Below, piece after piece: positions 1 through 11,614 of a stretch of 64,000 bases of DNA. A program made the position numbers and the translations under genes. Origin of the DNA: Agarophyton chilense (lineage: Eukaryota; Rhodophyta; Florideophyceae; Gracilariales; Gracilariaceae); contig JARGXX010000105.1 of the NCBI GenBank assembly GCA_030374765.1, positions 1,798,001 to 1,862,000 on the forward strand. The letters run 5' to 3'. The notes under the pieces were generated by a model. That model was not told where the DNA came from. It did no database searches and worked only from the letters and a program-made list of their open reading frames with translations. Within the stretch, counting starts at the first letter, position 1. Every line of letters begins with the position of its first letter.

Positions 1-650
1 ACCTATTAAGATAGGTTTTAAGCATACCATTAATGATTAGATGTGTCTTGTTCAAGTCTATTTTTGCAATTTACAGTAGCCTTCTATGTATTCTTGAGAG
101 AACTGAATTGTATAAAGAAGTTGGAAAAAATTTTGTGAGCGGTTTTTATTAGTTGTCAGTATATATCATAATTCATTTGAAACACCCAACAGGAAGTTGA
201 GAGAAATAAAAATGTGTGGGTGTTCTATTTTAATTTCGGTCATTGTAGTTTGGATTTTGATCGACGTCGCGAGGCTAAGTCGCCTTAATTCTCATTTACA
301 GAAGTGAATGGCAGAGAAATTGCGGCGGAAAACTGTAGCTTTTCTTAAGCGATGGATTTTCGGTGGGCTTTCAGGTTAGGTTGCGTCAACCCCATCTCTG
401 CTAAAGGAGCCCGAGAAAGAGTGCAGTACACAGTACTGTAGGTGTCGTGGGACGTCTTTGATGCCAAAAGCCGTCACAAGAGGACTCCAAGCTACTCGTC
501 GGCTGTATGGATTCGTGTGTAGTTTGGTGTGGACGACGGAAGGGCCCGCGTTGAGACGCTTGCACAGAACTTTGTTTCAGAATCACTACTCTTTACTGTC
601 TTGATTCTGGCCCTCTCTTTTCCTTTCTTGACGTACGCATTCAATACTTG
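1..650. other. intergenic, no gene recognised
   Basis: No reading frame here resembles a known family and all open stretches are short. The sequence is AT-rich to about position 240 and mixed after that. A short motif (cagtactgtaggtgtc near 430) recurs near 22800 in another non-coding stretch, so part of this is probably old repeat DNA. Confidence 0.5.
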
Positions 651-652
651 TA

Positions 653-1923
653 ATGTGTTACAAAACATATATCCTTCGACAAAAACTGCACTTTTGAGCA
701 CATTTTACATCAGATAAAAACCACAAAGTCCTAAACACTGTTTCAAAAGTATATCCTTTATACAATCAGTAGCTCGATTATAGATTGTTGCCGGTCTGTA
801 AAACGCTCTGAACAACTGAAAATCATGCGATGAGTGGATCGGAGCATAATTCCAGCAGATACAGTCCAAAACTTCAAGCGCATCCCCGAAATATCAGCAA
901 CTTTATCAAAATCCTATAATGTACGGAACAAAGCGTTCAACCGGCCGTTTTACGTCAACATCACCAGCGTTTAAACGTAGAACTGGCGAAGAACTGTGCA
1001 ATAACTCTTCATCTTGCCGCAATATTGCCAAAAACCTGAATTTGCCTCATTCAAGATTTATTACATGGTGTGAAAATTAATCGTCAAAATATGTTCGAGT
1101 GCAAAAAAATATGGAAAATGTTTTTAAAAAGACCACTACGAGACAAACCCTGTAGAATTGTGTGCCTAAAAAGGGTACCGAAAAACAGAATGGTAAAATG
1201 TTATCGTTTTTGAAGGAAAAAGAACAATCTTTATGGTCTAAATAGCTATAAAGTTTTATGACATGATCTACCAAAAAATAAGAATCAATTTTTGGCGAAG
1301 CATTCGGGAAGAGCATCCGTTATGGTTTGGGCTGTAATCTTACCAAAAAGAGCAACGAATATCGCTTTCATCGGAAGAAGGATGAGATCTTAGAAGTTTT
1401 CTGAGGTTCTAGGAAACTATTAGCTACCGCTTGCAAACTGCATGTACGAAAAAGTTGATATTCAGCAGGATAAATCAACTGTGCATAATTTTAAATATAT
1501 GAAACAGTGGTTAATAATTTTCTTATATCGGTTATGAAATGGACTGAGCCTTCTTCTCAAATCACCCATATTGAAACCATTTGAAAAATATTTTCCCGAA
1601 CGGTTTATTAGCAAGCAAGGTGTTTTGATGAAGTTTTCAATTTGAAAATTTGTATAAGAGATTGCTGGGGAAAGAGTGACAGTACTGCTTTCTATTGTTT
1701 TCTAGAGCTAATGTCAAAGCGCTGTCTAAGCGTTGTACAGACCAAAGAGGCTAAAATAAACTCCTAAACTCGCGTTAGAATAAATATGATGCAATACCTG
1801 TTATGTTTTTGAAACAGTCTTTTTGTTTCAAATTTCTGTCAGACCGATTTCGTTAATTTTATTGTAGCTGTACCCTCAATTTTCGCAAATTCTGGGCGAG
1901 GAATAAGCATTTGAAATATACTT
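653..1923 (+). mobile_element. Tc1-like DNA transposon with IR/DR ends, copy 1 (relic)
   Basis: A decayed 1.27 kb member of the family also seen at 7862-9158 and 38857-40152. It is flanked by TA on both sides (651-652 and 1924-1925), the Tc1/mariner target duplication. Each end carries two related sites, an outer one at the tip and an inner one about 90 bp inside (inner sites near 738-765 and 1795-1815). The core is tgtttcaaaa followed by tata/cata and a CCT-rich block. This is the IR/DR plan of Sleeping Beauty-type Tc1 elements, where the transposase binds four sites. It is the most degraded of the three copies and lies in the opposite orientation to the other two. Confidence 0.8.
803..1770 (+). 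pseudogene. Tc1-like transposase, heavily decayed (copy 1)
   Basis: Fragments in all three plus frames match the better preserved copy at 39013-40004. Near 803 the frame reads RSEQLKIM, near 850 IIPAD, and near 925-960 a helix-turn-helix tail including TKRSTGR. Around 1430-1480 remnants of the QQD motif can be followed, and the C-terminal MSKRC region lies near 1710. Stops and frameshifts are frequent, so no product is possible. The original would have been a roughly 330-residue DD34E transposase with a paired HTH DNA-binding region. The assignment rests on alignment to its sister copies, not on an open frame. Confidence 0.7.
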
Positions 1924-2595
1924 TATATGTAGCGTCGCGCGTCCGGCTCGCAGGGTCTGCGCGCCGGCGCCCTCAAAAAATTACAGTTGCCTTAAGTGTT
2001 GCGTCTTACAGTACACAAAGTGATACCGTACTCGTGAGGGGTGTGAAACGTGCCAGTGAAACACGTATCGCTTCGTGTATATTAGCGCAAGCGACGCATA
2101 TCGGCCCTACAGTTGCACTAAACTAATATAGCATTTAAGCTATTATTTGGGCGTAGTACTGTAGAAGGAAAAATTATCCAGAACTACATATTTAGCACGC
2201 AACGCAAATGTGTTTTGCGTCGAGTAAGGCGCCCAGCTAGAGACAGGATGGCCGGTTCTGGACCGGAAGCCGCACGAATTCTCGCGCCGGCCGGCCTCCG
2301 AATTTTCTGTATGAGGCCGACCTCGGGGAGCTCCGACCAACTCTGGTCAAGTGAGCTCGACTAAAGCGGCTTATTTCACCTTCTGTTGTCATCCAAGTCA
2401 TCTTTGAGCACAGCATGTGATTCTTTTGCCGTCAACTCTCCTCCTTTCTCTTCCTTTACTTGGGGGTTGGGGTCGTTCTCCACCGCGACTGCGTCGTTCT
2501 TTACTGCGAACCCGTCACTCTCATTGGACTGTTTATCACCTCTTGTTGATAATAGAACCGCGTGATATGGCGTAGGGCTAAAACTATATGGCCAT
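1924..2595. other. intergenic, no gene recognised
   Basis: Nothing here reads as a recognisable protein on either strand. The stretch has a GC-rich core (about 1925-2340) between AT-rich flanks. It could include the 5' LTR of the copia relic that follows, but I could not find a matching 3' copy. Confidence 0.4.
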
Positions 2596-2849
2596 TTGGC
2601 ATTCGTTCAAGAGCAAATGACTTTCACTGCTCTTTTCTTATTGTGTGCAAGTACTGACTATTGTCTACCTTGTAAAAAGTGGCAACGTCTGCGAAATCTT
2701 CGAGCGAACATTCAACTGTGCAAGGTTCCGATTCGGAAGTGGAAGCCGTCATCGTCACCGAGGAAGAAAGTCCATCTGAGTATGATGAAAGCTACACTGC
2801 ATCCCTATTTGTCCAAGAATCTAATTAGTTCACGAATGCTGGGAAGTAC

Positions 2850-5800
2850 TTAGTTTATTGGCTCAGCATCAACGTCTTCTTCGGGTACGCCCAGCCGTCA
2901 GGTCTTTGCTTGGGACCTCAAGAACGTGTCTTAGACCGATTTCAAAAGAAACGAAGAAGTCTATGCAGAATCCGTGGCGCTGTGGGCATAGTTCTACGAC
3001 ATACTGGCGGACTCTAACCCGAACGAGATTGCCGTTTCACTCAAAGGTATAATGCCCAAATCCCAGCTGCATAGGATAGCGGAGAACCTATGCTCATCAA
3101 TCACTGACAAATTTGATGCGTCGGAGACTGGTGCAGAGTGCATTTTAAAGACTATCTACAAGAGCAAACTACCCTCTGTTGTTGGTGAAGTTTATGGAAA
3201 CCTTTTTGGACTGCTTAACGTCAAAAGGTGTAACAACGAATCGTTCTAAAGCTTTGAACTGAGATTTGATGCCCCAGAATGAAAGTTCAATTCCCAATCA
3301 GGCTTGGCCCAATTACCAAAAGGGCTAATAGAATTTATGCTGTTGGCCAATTCTGCGGTCGAGAATGGACAGTGCGTTTCTGTCCTTTCGTCGGCGTCGA
3401 ATGACAGCTCACTCTTTGCAGACACCACCACAACAGACTAACTCGACTCCGTGAAGTACGAGAAGATTGCTCCGGTCCTGAAGCAGTGTGATGAATTCCA
3501 CGCCTCATCTGCGACTATAACGCGGAAAGCACAACCACTGGCTGCGAGCGGCGCTCAGATTTCGCTCCGCGACACGAACCGCCTCGACCACCGCAGAAAG
3601 GGGGTGAAACCGAACCTGAATTTTCCCTGTGATCTATTCGATAAATGCCGGCATTGGACTTGAAATCACAATGCTGATGGCTCCCTTCCGTCGCAAACAC
3701 GCTGCCTTGATGTACCTGTTTTGTTGACGAACGACCAGCATCGTTCCGGCCAAAGCCACAAGTCAAGTGAAGGCAACAAGAAAATGGATACCTTTAATTC
3801 AGCCGCTGTCGTTTTTTCGAGTGCGAACTACTACGTGCGCTTCTTGCCAGAGAAGCTTGGTCTACTTGTGAATGACGGTGCGCCCTATTCGGCGATCGGC
3901 TAAGTTGAGTTGCAACTTCTCGCTTCGGCATTTGGACTAACGAAACGTACCAAGTCAGACACCGTTTCTCCCTTCTCGGAAGGCCACGATCGTTGGCAGT
4001 ACGGTACTGGTGAACATTACAGTCCGACAAGAGGGATTCTGGGATCAGTTATCCTACGTGCTACTTCTGACCATGGATCAGACATTGCCATTATCCATTT
4101 AGTCCTAGAAGGCTCGTCGTAGTGGGTGATTGTCCGAAACTTTAATAGTTGGGCTAACTCGTGCACATTGGCCAGAATGCCCTGTGCTTCGATTCGGGAG
4201 GAGAAGCTGACTTGCTCAGCATCATTGATATAGGCTTTCTTAGCTACGTACCTGTAAAGCGTTTCACATCCTCGGCCAAATATTTTTGCTCAGCGCTTTA
4301 CTGCATATCAGCTGTGATGCTTGAGAATTCCCCATGGGCAGACATCAAGGGCATTGTGGATAATGTTCACAATTATGTCTGCGACAATGCGTGTTTTTCT
4401 GATTTCAAACTGCTGCTTCAAAAAAACGGATTATAGAACGCGGCAATGTCTAAGTATGTTGCTGAGCTTGTTCAAGAATGCATTGCATGCAGGTCAACTT
4501 CCATCCCACCCCCAACCCAGTAGGTAACGATAAGCCCACTATCCAAGTCATTTAATGAAGTTGTGTGCATTGATCACCTGCTCTTAGAAGATTTATACAT
4601 TGTGCATATTATGGATCTCGTTTCAAGGTACTCAGCTGTCTATGTCGTCGGATCAACAGTCCTGCATGAATCTGTCATTGGCTTTGAAGGCACATGAGTT
4701 TTCTAATCCTTGTATCAATCTGTAGTTCGCGGCGACAAGGCGTTTATGGTCTGAGAGTTTCACGATTTCTGTAGCACGCTCATCATACCGCTCTATACTG
4801 CACCCCCCGAGAAGGCATGCCAAAAATAGCATGGACGGTAAGCACATGATAATCAGCAGCGTATTTTTGCGGCTCAAAGCTGCCGCAAGTGATTCCTTCA
4901 AATCCAAGTGTGATGCGTACAAGGCTGTGCGCATTTCAAATAAATTGTATAGCAACGCACAGTGTCAGAATATGAAATGACCAAAGGGTCCACCAAGTCC
5001 ACTGCCGCAACCCTTCATGGCACTGCAGTGAAGGCAGAAGTCATCGCGGCAAAGGAACAGTTTATAGCTAGGAGGAAGCTGACTAAAATTCTAAAAAACG
5101 AAGGCGATTACAGTTTGCCCTTTCTCACCTGGAAATATTGTGGAACTTTACGTCAAACTTTAGAAAGAGAAACGATAGAAGTTATCACTGGAAAAAACAG
5201 TGACACTGTCTATGAAAACGGAAAGATTGTGAGGGCAAGAATGGGAGGCCCAAGGAAGCCTCCTTTGATGACAGAGGCATTGCACTACCAGAAAATTGCT
5301 TTTTGAAGCTTGGGAAAGATGGGCTAGAGGCCATAGGCGAAGATTCAGGCAATGACATAATGGTTCCACAAATCACTGCCACCATATGTCAACACCTTCT
5401 GACAACAAGGCCGATAATGAGATCGACAATGATGCTGAATTTAAATCAGAACTAACTGATAAGTCAGGCATTGACGCCAATGTGGGAGATATAGTGGAAA
5501 TCTACAAGCCACAAGATAACCAGTACTACCTAGAAATTATTCACGCTGCTGAAGATGATGGGCAATATGAAAATTGTGGTAAGGAAGTAGTAGACATGAC
5601 GAAAGATGTCTAGAGATACACCCACGGTACACCACAAGGCCTCCCTGTAAGCTCAGAAGAGATCGAAGGGCTCAGATGTGCAAAGCCAAAAGGCTACAAT
5701 GTTGCAGCAATAACCCGGATGTTTCAGCAATAAGCTTTTTTTTGAAACTCCACGCCCTGAGTTTTGAGCAAAATCCATTGGTCAATTCGTACAAGGAAGA

Positions 5801-6350
5801 AGTGGAGAGTTTCTTAAAACGACCAAGCCCGTGCTCCGCCGACTCGGGCCACTCGGTGCTAATATTACAAGCAGCCATACGCTCTTTAAAGCTAACCATT
5901 ATTGCGATGGAAGCTTAAAACTCAAGGAGCGCATAGCGCCTAATGAAAGTGAGGATGATCTCAAAGATATGTTGAGTAAAAATTGCTCAAACTGCTTCCC
6001 TACAAGGCTTAAAATATCGGAAAGCATCGTGTCACTGCAAAGATGGCCATTTCATAAAGCAGATGTCACTGCAGACTTCCTGCAGACAGGAAAAGCACTG
6101 AGAAATGTATATGTACGCCTGCCTAAGGAAACTGGAATGAAAGCTACGCATGTGTGGCTACTTATAGAAGCAGCATACGGGCTCGTGTACGCCAATGTCA
6201 AATGGACAAACGCATCAGACGAAGTGATGCGAGAGATTGGTTTAATTAAGTCTGTATATGTGCCGCAGTTTTTTCTACAAAAAGCACAACGAAAAAACTC
6301 TTCTTGTAGCCAAAATAGTTTATGATCTGAAAGTTGCAGGCGAAGAAAAC
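2850..6350 (+). mobile_element. Ty1/copia-type retrotransposon relic 1
   Basis: A decayed element reading left to right in the copia order gag, protease, integrase, reverse transcriptase. Gag-like residues run from 3052 to about 3510 (FGLLNVKRCNNESF, then LPKGLIEFMLLANSAVENG). A protease-like segment at 3787-4130 has LLVNDGAPYSAIG, where a DSG/DGG-type active site is expected, and later a QWVIGRN-like block. An integrase-like segment at 4440-4700 has VVCIDH followed by HIMDLVSRYS. Reverse transcriptase lies at 5925-6345. Integrase before RT is diagnostic of copia rather than gypsy. The RT style (VYVRLPKE, AAYGLV) recalls the marine and algal GalEa/PyRE copia lineages (inference from memory of those families). 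No LTR pair was found. Confidence 0.7.
5925..6345 (+). pseudogene. copia reverse transcriptase fragment (relic 1)
   Basis: The best preserved part of relic 1. The frame carries FHKADVTADFLQTGKALRN, then NVYVRLPKE, then WLLIEAAYGLVYAN and FFLQKAQR. These correspond to copia RT blocks (K-D-x-AFLQ, Y-x-PP-x-E, YGL-x-x-x-x-x-W). The catalytic FVDD-like box would fall at the 3' end, where a frameshift intervenes. The other frame reads VAKIVYDLKVAGE, so the first Asp of the DD pair has become Tyr and the second is kept. RNase H is not recognisable downstream. The enzyme is dead. Confidence 0.7.
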
Positions 6351-7216
6351 AGAGCAGAACGATTCCTCACAGAGTGTATCGTATTTTATTGAACAGATCA
6401 ATACTGCTTGTAAGCTTAAAAGCTAGGCACCACGATTGCCAACCCAAGCCCTACAGATCGTTGAAAATATGAATGAAGCATTTTAGTATTTCCCGATGCA
6501 TCAAGGATTGATGAATTCGAGCACTCGGAGTAGTGAGAGGACTGCCTGATTGAACCGACGGTAAAAAATGACATCTATCCTGTGGTTTCAGGGATGTTAC
6601 ACAAATCTAAACATCCTGTGAAAAGCGTTCTAAAGGCAGAGATTTTTGTCGCTGGTGAAGGGATAGTAGAAGGAAAGACCGTAAAAAGCGCATAACAAGA
6701 ATTATTGGACGTCGACACTAGCCTGAGGATATAAGTCAATTTTTAACGGTTGTTTACATCGATGGCCGCGCGAACAAACTCGATTGACAAATCCATTAAA
6801 GAAAATGTCACAAATATGCGCTCCGAGTTCAAGATTGGATGCGTATAATCGATATCATGGAAAACAGAATCTATCAACTTAACGGATTCTCTGACGAAGA
6901 AAATAGTTGTTTAATTGATGCTCTACAGTTCAAAAAATACATTGGTTGACTAAAAATTGATTATTAACAAGAATCGGAATCTAAAAGCTCTCAGGATCAA
7001 CCACGGCCGTGATTTTTGGATTCGAACTCATGCACGCCTAACAGTGCCACTCGTTTCATATGTTTACGAGAGTGAGAGAGGTTGAATGTTATCTTCTGCG
7101 CAGAGGATGGCTTGGATTATGTGTTCGTCGTCACCTGCAATGGTGATTATTGCAGCAGCAATATTTGGTATGGTTTTATGCCGAGATGTAAAGTAGCAAC
7201 GATAACGGTTGAGCTC
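6350..7216. other. decayed retroelement 3' region, no intact gene
   Basis: Probably the degraded RNase H end of copia relic 1 followed by unrelated AT-rich DNA. No motif can be followed with confidence. The final bases before 7217 (aacggttgagctc) may be leftover internal sequence of the gypsy element that left the next LTR. Confidence 0.3.
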
Positions 7217-7629
7217 TGTAAGCCACCGGGGCCTGAGGTACCTTACAGACGCTACGTGGACTGGCCGACCTCAGCTGGGCTCATTTAGAATATATATTTT
7301 TAATTATTGTAATAGATTAGCATTACAGTGTCAGGGAGATCCCGGCGCCTCGCTATTGTTATTTTCTTGGCTCGAGTGACGCTTATCCCTTACAGTAAGG
7401 GAGGCACTGTAAGTGTACTAAATTACCCCCTTTGGTACATTAGTTCCACCAATTGGTCTTCAAGCCATCGTTTCCGTAGCTCCATCCTGTAGGACTACGC
7501 ATTAAACGCCAGCCCATTGCGCCAAGTACTCTGGGAGTGCGACCGACAAGGATACGAACCTTAGGACCCGCTCTACTACGCTACCTCAGGTGGAGACCAG
7601 CACGCTGACCCACAATTCATTGCGTTACA
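7217..7629 (+). repeat. solitary LTR of the element-B gypsy family
   Basis: About 413 bp, starting TGTAAG and ending GTTACA, so the LTR tips are inverted repeats. It is clearly related along its whole length to the LTRs at 50733-51153 and 59992-60408 (shared blocks such as cttggctcgagt and caccaattggtcttcaa). No matching 5-bp target duplication flanks it (agctc versus cgaga), so it is either old or a leftover of recombination. On the minus strand it contains tRNA-like A-box and B-box sequences, listed separately. Confidence 0.85.
7550..7583 (-). promoter_or_regulatory. tRNA-like Pol III A-box/B-box pair inside the LTR (antisense)
   Basis: On the minus strand TAGCGTAGTAGAGCGG (from 7583) resembles a tRNA A box and GGTTCGTATCC (7560-7550) differs from the canonical B box at one base. 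The B-box region can fold as a T arm: AAGG/CCTT stem around a seven-base loop TTCGTAT. The two boxes start 23 nt apart, about 20 nt less than in a normal tRNA, as if the anticodon arm had been deleted. The sister LTR at 50733-51153 keeps the A box even better (TAGCTTGGTAGAGCGG, 51107-51092) but has a poor B box. Pol III activity is inference. Confidence 0.4.
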
Positions 7630-7861
7630 CGAGATAGGAGTGTGGACGACATAGTTTGGGGCTAACAAATAGGAGGATGGTGGGTGGATGGTGTCCAACA
7701 CCTGGGGCCGCGATCAGGGCGACTCCTAAATCTTGGCAATGTCATGGAGAAGTAGACAGTTTAATAGCTGTCCAACGAAATGAAACTTACCCTCATTTAT
7801 GGGGTATTTAGACACAATGCAGTGTGTCCTTTCCAAGTATAGAAAGCTTATTACTCGAATA

Positions 7862-9158
7862 ATGTCTGTTTCAAAATCATATCCCTCGCGCAAATTTTCC
7901 AGAAATCGAAGTTTTAGCTACAGTGAAACTAACAAAATCACTATGGAAAAAATTTTGAAGTAAAAATACTGTTTCAAAAACATAACCTTTATTGAATCTT
8001 TTTTATCCTAACGCCAGTTAAGTAGTTTATTATTGCTCTTTTAGCCTTTAGAACACTTTTACAACGCTCTGGAATCCATTCTATAAAAGTATTGATAGCA
8101 TTACAGTCAATGTTTTCCCAGGAATCTTTGATACAATTTTTTAAATCCAAAACTGTATCAAACTGCCTTCTTTGTCCATAACCCTTTTCAGGCCATCATT
8201 CCCCGAATGTTTTCGATAGAGTTGAGGTCAGGAGAGCGCGCAGGCCATTCCATAACCGACATAATTATACTATTAAACCACTGTTTCGTCGAATTAGACT
8301 CATTCACAGGTTCATTATCTTGCTGAAAAATGAATTCTTCTCCGTGCATACAGTATGAAAAAGGTAGAAGATTGTTTTCTAAAACCTCAGCATACTTCCC
8401 AAAGTTCAGAGTAGTTCCAACAAAAGTCATATTAGTTGCTTCTTTCGTAGAAATTCAAGCTCAAACCATTACTGATGCCCCTCCTGAATGCCTAATCACA
8501 TATTTTTTCTTTTCTTTTCGTAGATCATACCAATAAAATTTATAGCAATCTGGACCATCAAGGTTAAACTTTTTTTCGTCGGAAAAGATAATATTATTCC
8601 ATTCAGTTTTCCAATGAGCCTTTTTAGCCCACCGATCCACAAAATTCTTCTTGTGATTATCTTTTAAAAAAAATGTCCTCATTTTTGTGTACTTGAACAA
8701 AACTTGAGGGTTAAATTCGACCTATATGGTAGATCTTGATAGAGGCAAATTAGGGTTTTAGACAAAATTTCGGCAAGATGAAGTGTTACGACATAGTTCT
8801 CGCTTAATTTCACGCTTACCAGCTGGAGATAGTGACGTGGGACGCCCGGTTAAACGCTTTGATCTGTATGTAGCGGGTTTTTTTAGGAATTTTCTGAATG
8901 TTTTTGGGCTGCAGTTGAGATTTCGAGCCATATCTGCTGGAATCATAGTTTGACCTATTAATTACATGATTTGTGGCTGTTCAGAACGTGTCAGAGGCGG
9001 GCCACGAGTCATATTTAAGCGAGTGATTGTTTAAAGGATATACTTTGGCAACTGTGATATTGAATTGGTGGTTTTTATTTGCTATGAAATGTGCTCTACA
9101 GGATATGAAATGCCTTTTTGGCGCAGTTTTTGTAGAGGAATATGTTTTTGAAACGCAC
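7862..9158 (-). mobile_element. Tc1-like DNA transposon with IR/DR ends, copy 2
   Basis: A 1,297-bp element flanked by TA (7860-7861 and 9159-9160). The left end has an outer site at the tip (tgtttcaaaatcatatccct) and an inner site near 7967 (ctgtttcaaaaacataacct). The right end has matching inner (near 9035-9055) and outer (near 9130-9155) sites in inverted orientation. Length, site spacing and flanks agree with the copy at 38857-40152 (1,296 bp), which confirms the boundaries. The transposase is on the minus strand and broken. Confidence 0.88.
8019..9012 (-). pseudogene. Tc1-like DD34E transposase (copy 2, broken)
   Basis: Read on the minus strand from ATG at 9012 (MTRGPPLTRSEQ). The order is an N-terminal HTH (MIPADMARNLNCSPKT), a GRPTSLSP linker like the GRP AT-hook of Tc1 proteins, the first catalytic Asp in IFSDEKKFNLDGPD, the second in FIFQQDNEP and the Glu in LNSIENIRG. 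Several in-frame stops and one frameshift interrupt it, and the usual NPIENIWG box has drifted to NSIENIRG. It is therefore inactive, though its ends might still be mobilised in trans by an intact relative. Confidence 0.85.
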
Positions 9159-9160
9159 TA

Positions 9161-9622
9161 GATCTCCCATGCAAAAACAGTGTAGATAATCCAAATTCAC
9201 ATATATGCACAGCAATACATCTTTTGCTCAATAGATGAACAACAAAACAATAAAGTTAATTTGGATAAATATAAACTAACAAGGCAAAAACATCGATGTA
9301 ACGCAAATGAAGTGCATTTTCAAGGAGATCAACATTTTGCGCAAAAACTCACATATTATGCGGGTTTTTGGTCTCGTCATTGGAACAAATTCGCCTGAAG
9401 GTAGATTCGACGCGGCGTTTTTTCTTTGCCCTATACTTCTACTGAATGAGTTTGCGCTTAAAACTAATACTTTTCTCAATCGTAAGCAGCCTGTTCCTCA
9501 CACGCACATAGTTCGCACCATCAGCTGCTCGTAACGGATGACGTAAAACGTGTGCATTTGTTAAACACATACAAAAATAATCTCGTCATAAAACTTTTCC
9601 TACCAGCGATATTTTGAGCCAA
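9161..9622. other. intergenic, no gene recognised
   Basis: AT-rich DNA between the Tc1-like copy and the solo LTR. Overlapping short open frames on both strands (9276-9534) show no family resemblance and look like chance. It ends in GCCAA (9618-9622), the left target duplication of the LTR. Confidence 0.5.
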
Positions 9623-10231
9623 TGTCGTATAGTGGCAGAAGGTCTGACCTTTGAGGTTGTCGATATACTACACTGACCTTGTAAGTGATGGATGCGAGGG
9701 ATCATCGGCCATGCAGCTCCGGGCGAGCTACCATCTAGGTGTTGTCAGCCACGTGTAGTGATGACATGTACCTTCTGGTTGAGTAATTGTTAGTAATTGT
9801 AATTGTAATTATATTAAATTTAGCACAGTAGTGGATTGGCCACCTGGCACTGTAGCCAGTGCTGGCCAGGTCTCTGACACTAGGTCAGAGACCGTGCCTT
9901 GCTGGCACCTCCCGGGTGATCTGGAGAGTGCATTCCACTGCATATAGGGAACTGCACCTCCCCCATCCTAATCTGATAAAGACAGGCAACACTTTGGTCA
10001 CGACTATACCTTTTGGTTCATTGTTTCTCAACTACCACACAGGCTTTCCCGCGCGTCGACGCCTACCATCGTTCACCTACACGGTATAGGCTAGTTGCCC
10101 CGCCGTTTGCCCCTGCGGGTTTTCCCGGTGCCCTGTTACCATCAAGGTTTATTACGTCTACCTTCTAAGGTTGAGCGTCACCACGCTCCCGAGACAAGAC
10201 AGTAGCATACCCCAGATGTGATTGTACGACA
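9623..10231 (+). repeat. solo LTR of the element-A family with intact 5-bp TSD
   Basis: A 609-bp LTR beginning TGTCGTA and ending TACGACA, flanked by a perfect GCCAA duplication (9618-9622 and 10232-10236). It is the inverse complement of the two LTRs of element A. A solo LTR with intact duplication is the usual product of LTR-LTR recombination that deletes the internal region. With the 5' end of element A it forms a large inverted repeat whose arms lie 83 bp apart. Confidence 0.95.
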
Positions 10232-10314
10232 GCCAATCACTTCCCGTAACTGCGTGAATCTTCCGAAGACATTTTCCACAATTATACGGTCATTCAAAAG
10301 TTTCCTATTGTTTT

Positions 10315-10923
10315 TGTCGTACAATCACCTTTGGGGTATGCTACTGTCTTGTCTCGGGAGCATGGTGACGCTCAACCTTAGAAGGTAGACGTAGTAAACC
10401 TCGATGGTAACAGGGCATCGTGAAAACCCGCAGGGGCAAACGGCGGGGAAACTAGCCTATAACGTGTTAGTGAACGATGGTAGGCGTCGACGCGCGGGAA
10501 AGCCTGTGTGATACTTGAAAAAATATGAACCAAAAGGTATAGTCGTGACCCAAGTGGTGCCTATCTTTATCAAATTAGGATGGGGGTGGTGCAGTTCCCT
10601 ATATGCAGTGGATTGCATTCTCCAGATCACCCGGGAGGTGCCAGCAAGGCACGATCTCTGACCTAGTGTCAGAGACCTGGCCAGCATTGGCTACAGTGCC
10701 AGGTGGCCACTCCACTACTGTACTAAAATAGATATAATTAAAATTACAAGTTCTAACAATTACTCAACCAGAAGGTACATGTCAACACTACACGTGGCTG
10801 ACAACACCTAGATGGTAGCTCGCCCGGAGCTGCATGGCCGATGATCCCTCGCATCCATCACCTACAAGGTCAGTGTAGTATATTGACAACCTCAAAGGTC
10901 AGCCGTTCTGCCACTATACGACA
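10315..10923 (-). repeat. element A LTR (3' LTR in element orientation)
   Basis: Starts TGTCGTAC and ends ATACGACA, giving a 7-bp terminal inverted repeat. It is preceded on the left by GTTTT. Ten copies of ACC-N(4-6)-GGT lie in these 609 bp, starting at 10327, 10375, 10398, 10529, 10548, 10629, 10767, 10806, 10860 and 10889, where chance would give about 0.5. Confidence 0.95.
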
Positions 10924-10937
10924 GACCCCCTTCCTAC
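10924..10937 (-). promoter_or_regulatory. polypurine tract of element A
   Basis: On the minus strand GGTAGGAAGGGGGTC directly abuts the 3' LTR start (TGTCG). This is the expected position and composition for the plus-strand primer of reverse transcription. Confidence 0.7.
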
Positions 10938-11614
10938 CCGTGAGGCCCGCCCTGTGTCTCCTTCCATCAAACCATAGAGTTGTAGCGAGCGACAGCGGCG
11001 CGGACATCGCAGTGGTGTCTGTGCGCGACGCGCGATCCTTTGAGGTTCTAAGCTCGGCGCCAGTATCGGTTGGGGAGGGCGCGCGACGACGTCGGCGCAC
11101 GAATTTAGCGACAACGATTCAGGTAGGGACTGTCATGAGGGCGATGCAGTGTAACTAGTGCGCTCGCGGACACCTTTCCGTACTTTCCCTGCTTGCTTGC
11201 GATTCTGCTTCCGCATAGCCCACTTTTTAACCAAGTTGGTATCGCACCTTTCCCGGTTGCTCAAACTTCATTTCCCTACTAGGTCCCTGCGCGCGCCGTC
11301 CCGCCTGGTCGTTCCCACGGCTCCACAACCCTTCAGATATTGTTGCCCTGAATTGGCGGCGTCGCGACCGTAATCGTGCTGCCCGGCATTCCCTGAAGGT
11401 TTCCTGGCTTCTAGACCTTTCGGGTTTCGTCTACCTTTTAAGGATTGACTCGTGGCGCCTGTGGGGCCTGAGCCTGCGTCGATAAAACCATCGAGGTGTT
11501 GGCCTGGGGCCGGGGTGGAAGCTTCCGGTTGTGAGATCTTATTGGTGTTGAGCGGACCCGTCGGTAATTGCGCGACCTTTTTCCGGTTTTGCATTCTGGT
11601 TTACCCTCAAGGCA

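Noticed and set aside
4653-4955. Minus-strand 100-codon frame with a hydrophobic stretch
   Set aside because: It lies over the integrase part of the copia relic on the plus strand, which explains the sequence.
7540-7600. A genuine tRNA gene on the minus strand
   Set aside because: The distance between A and B boxes leaves no room for an anticodon arm, and no acceptor stem pairs. It is only tRNA-like and lies within a repeated LTR.
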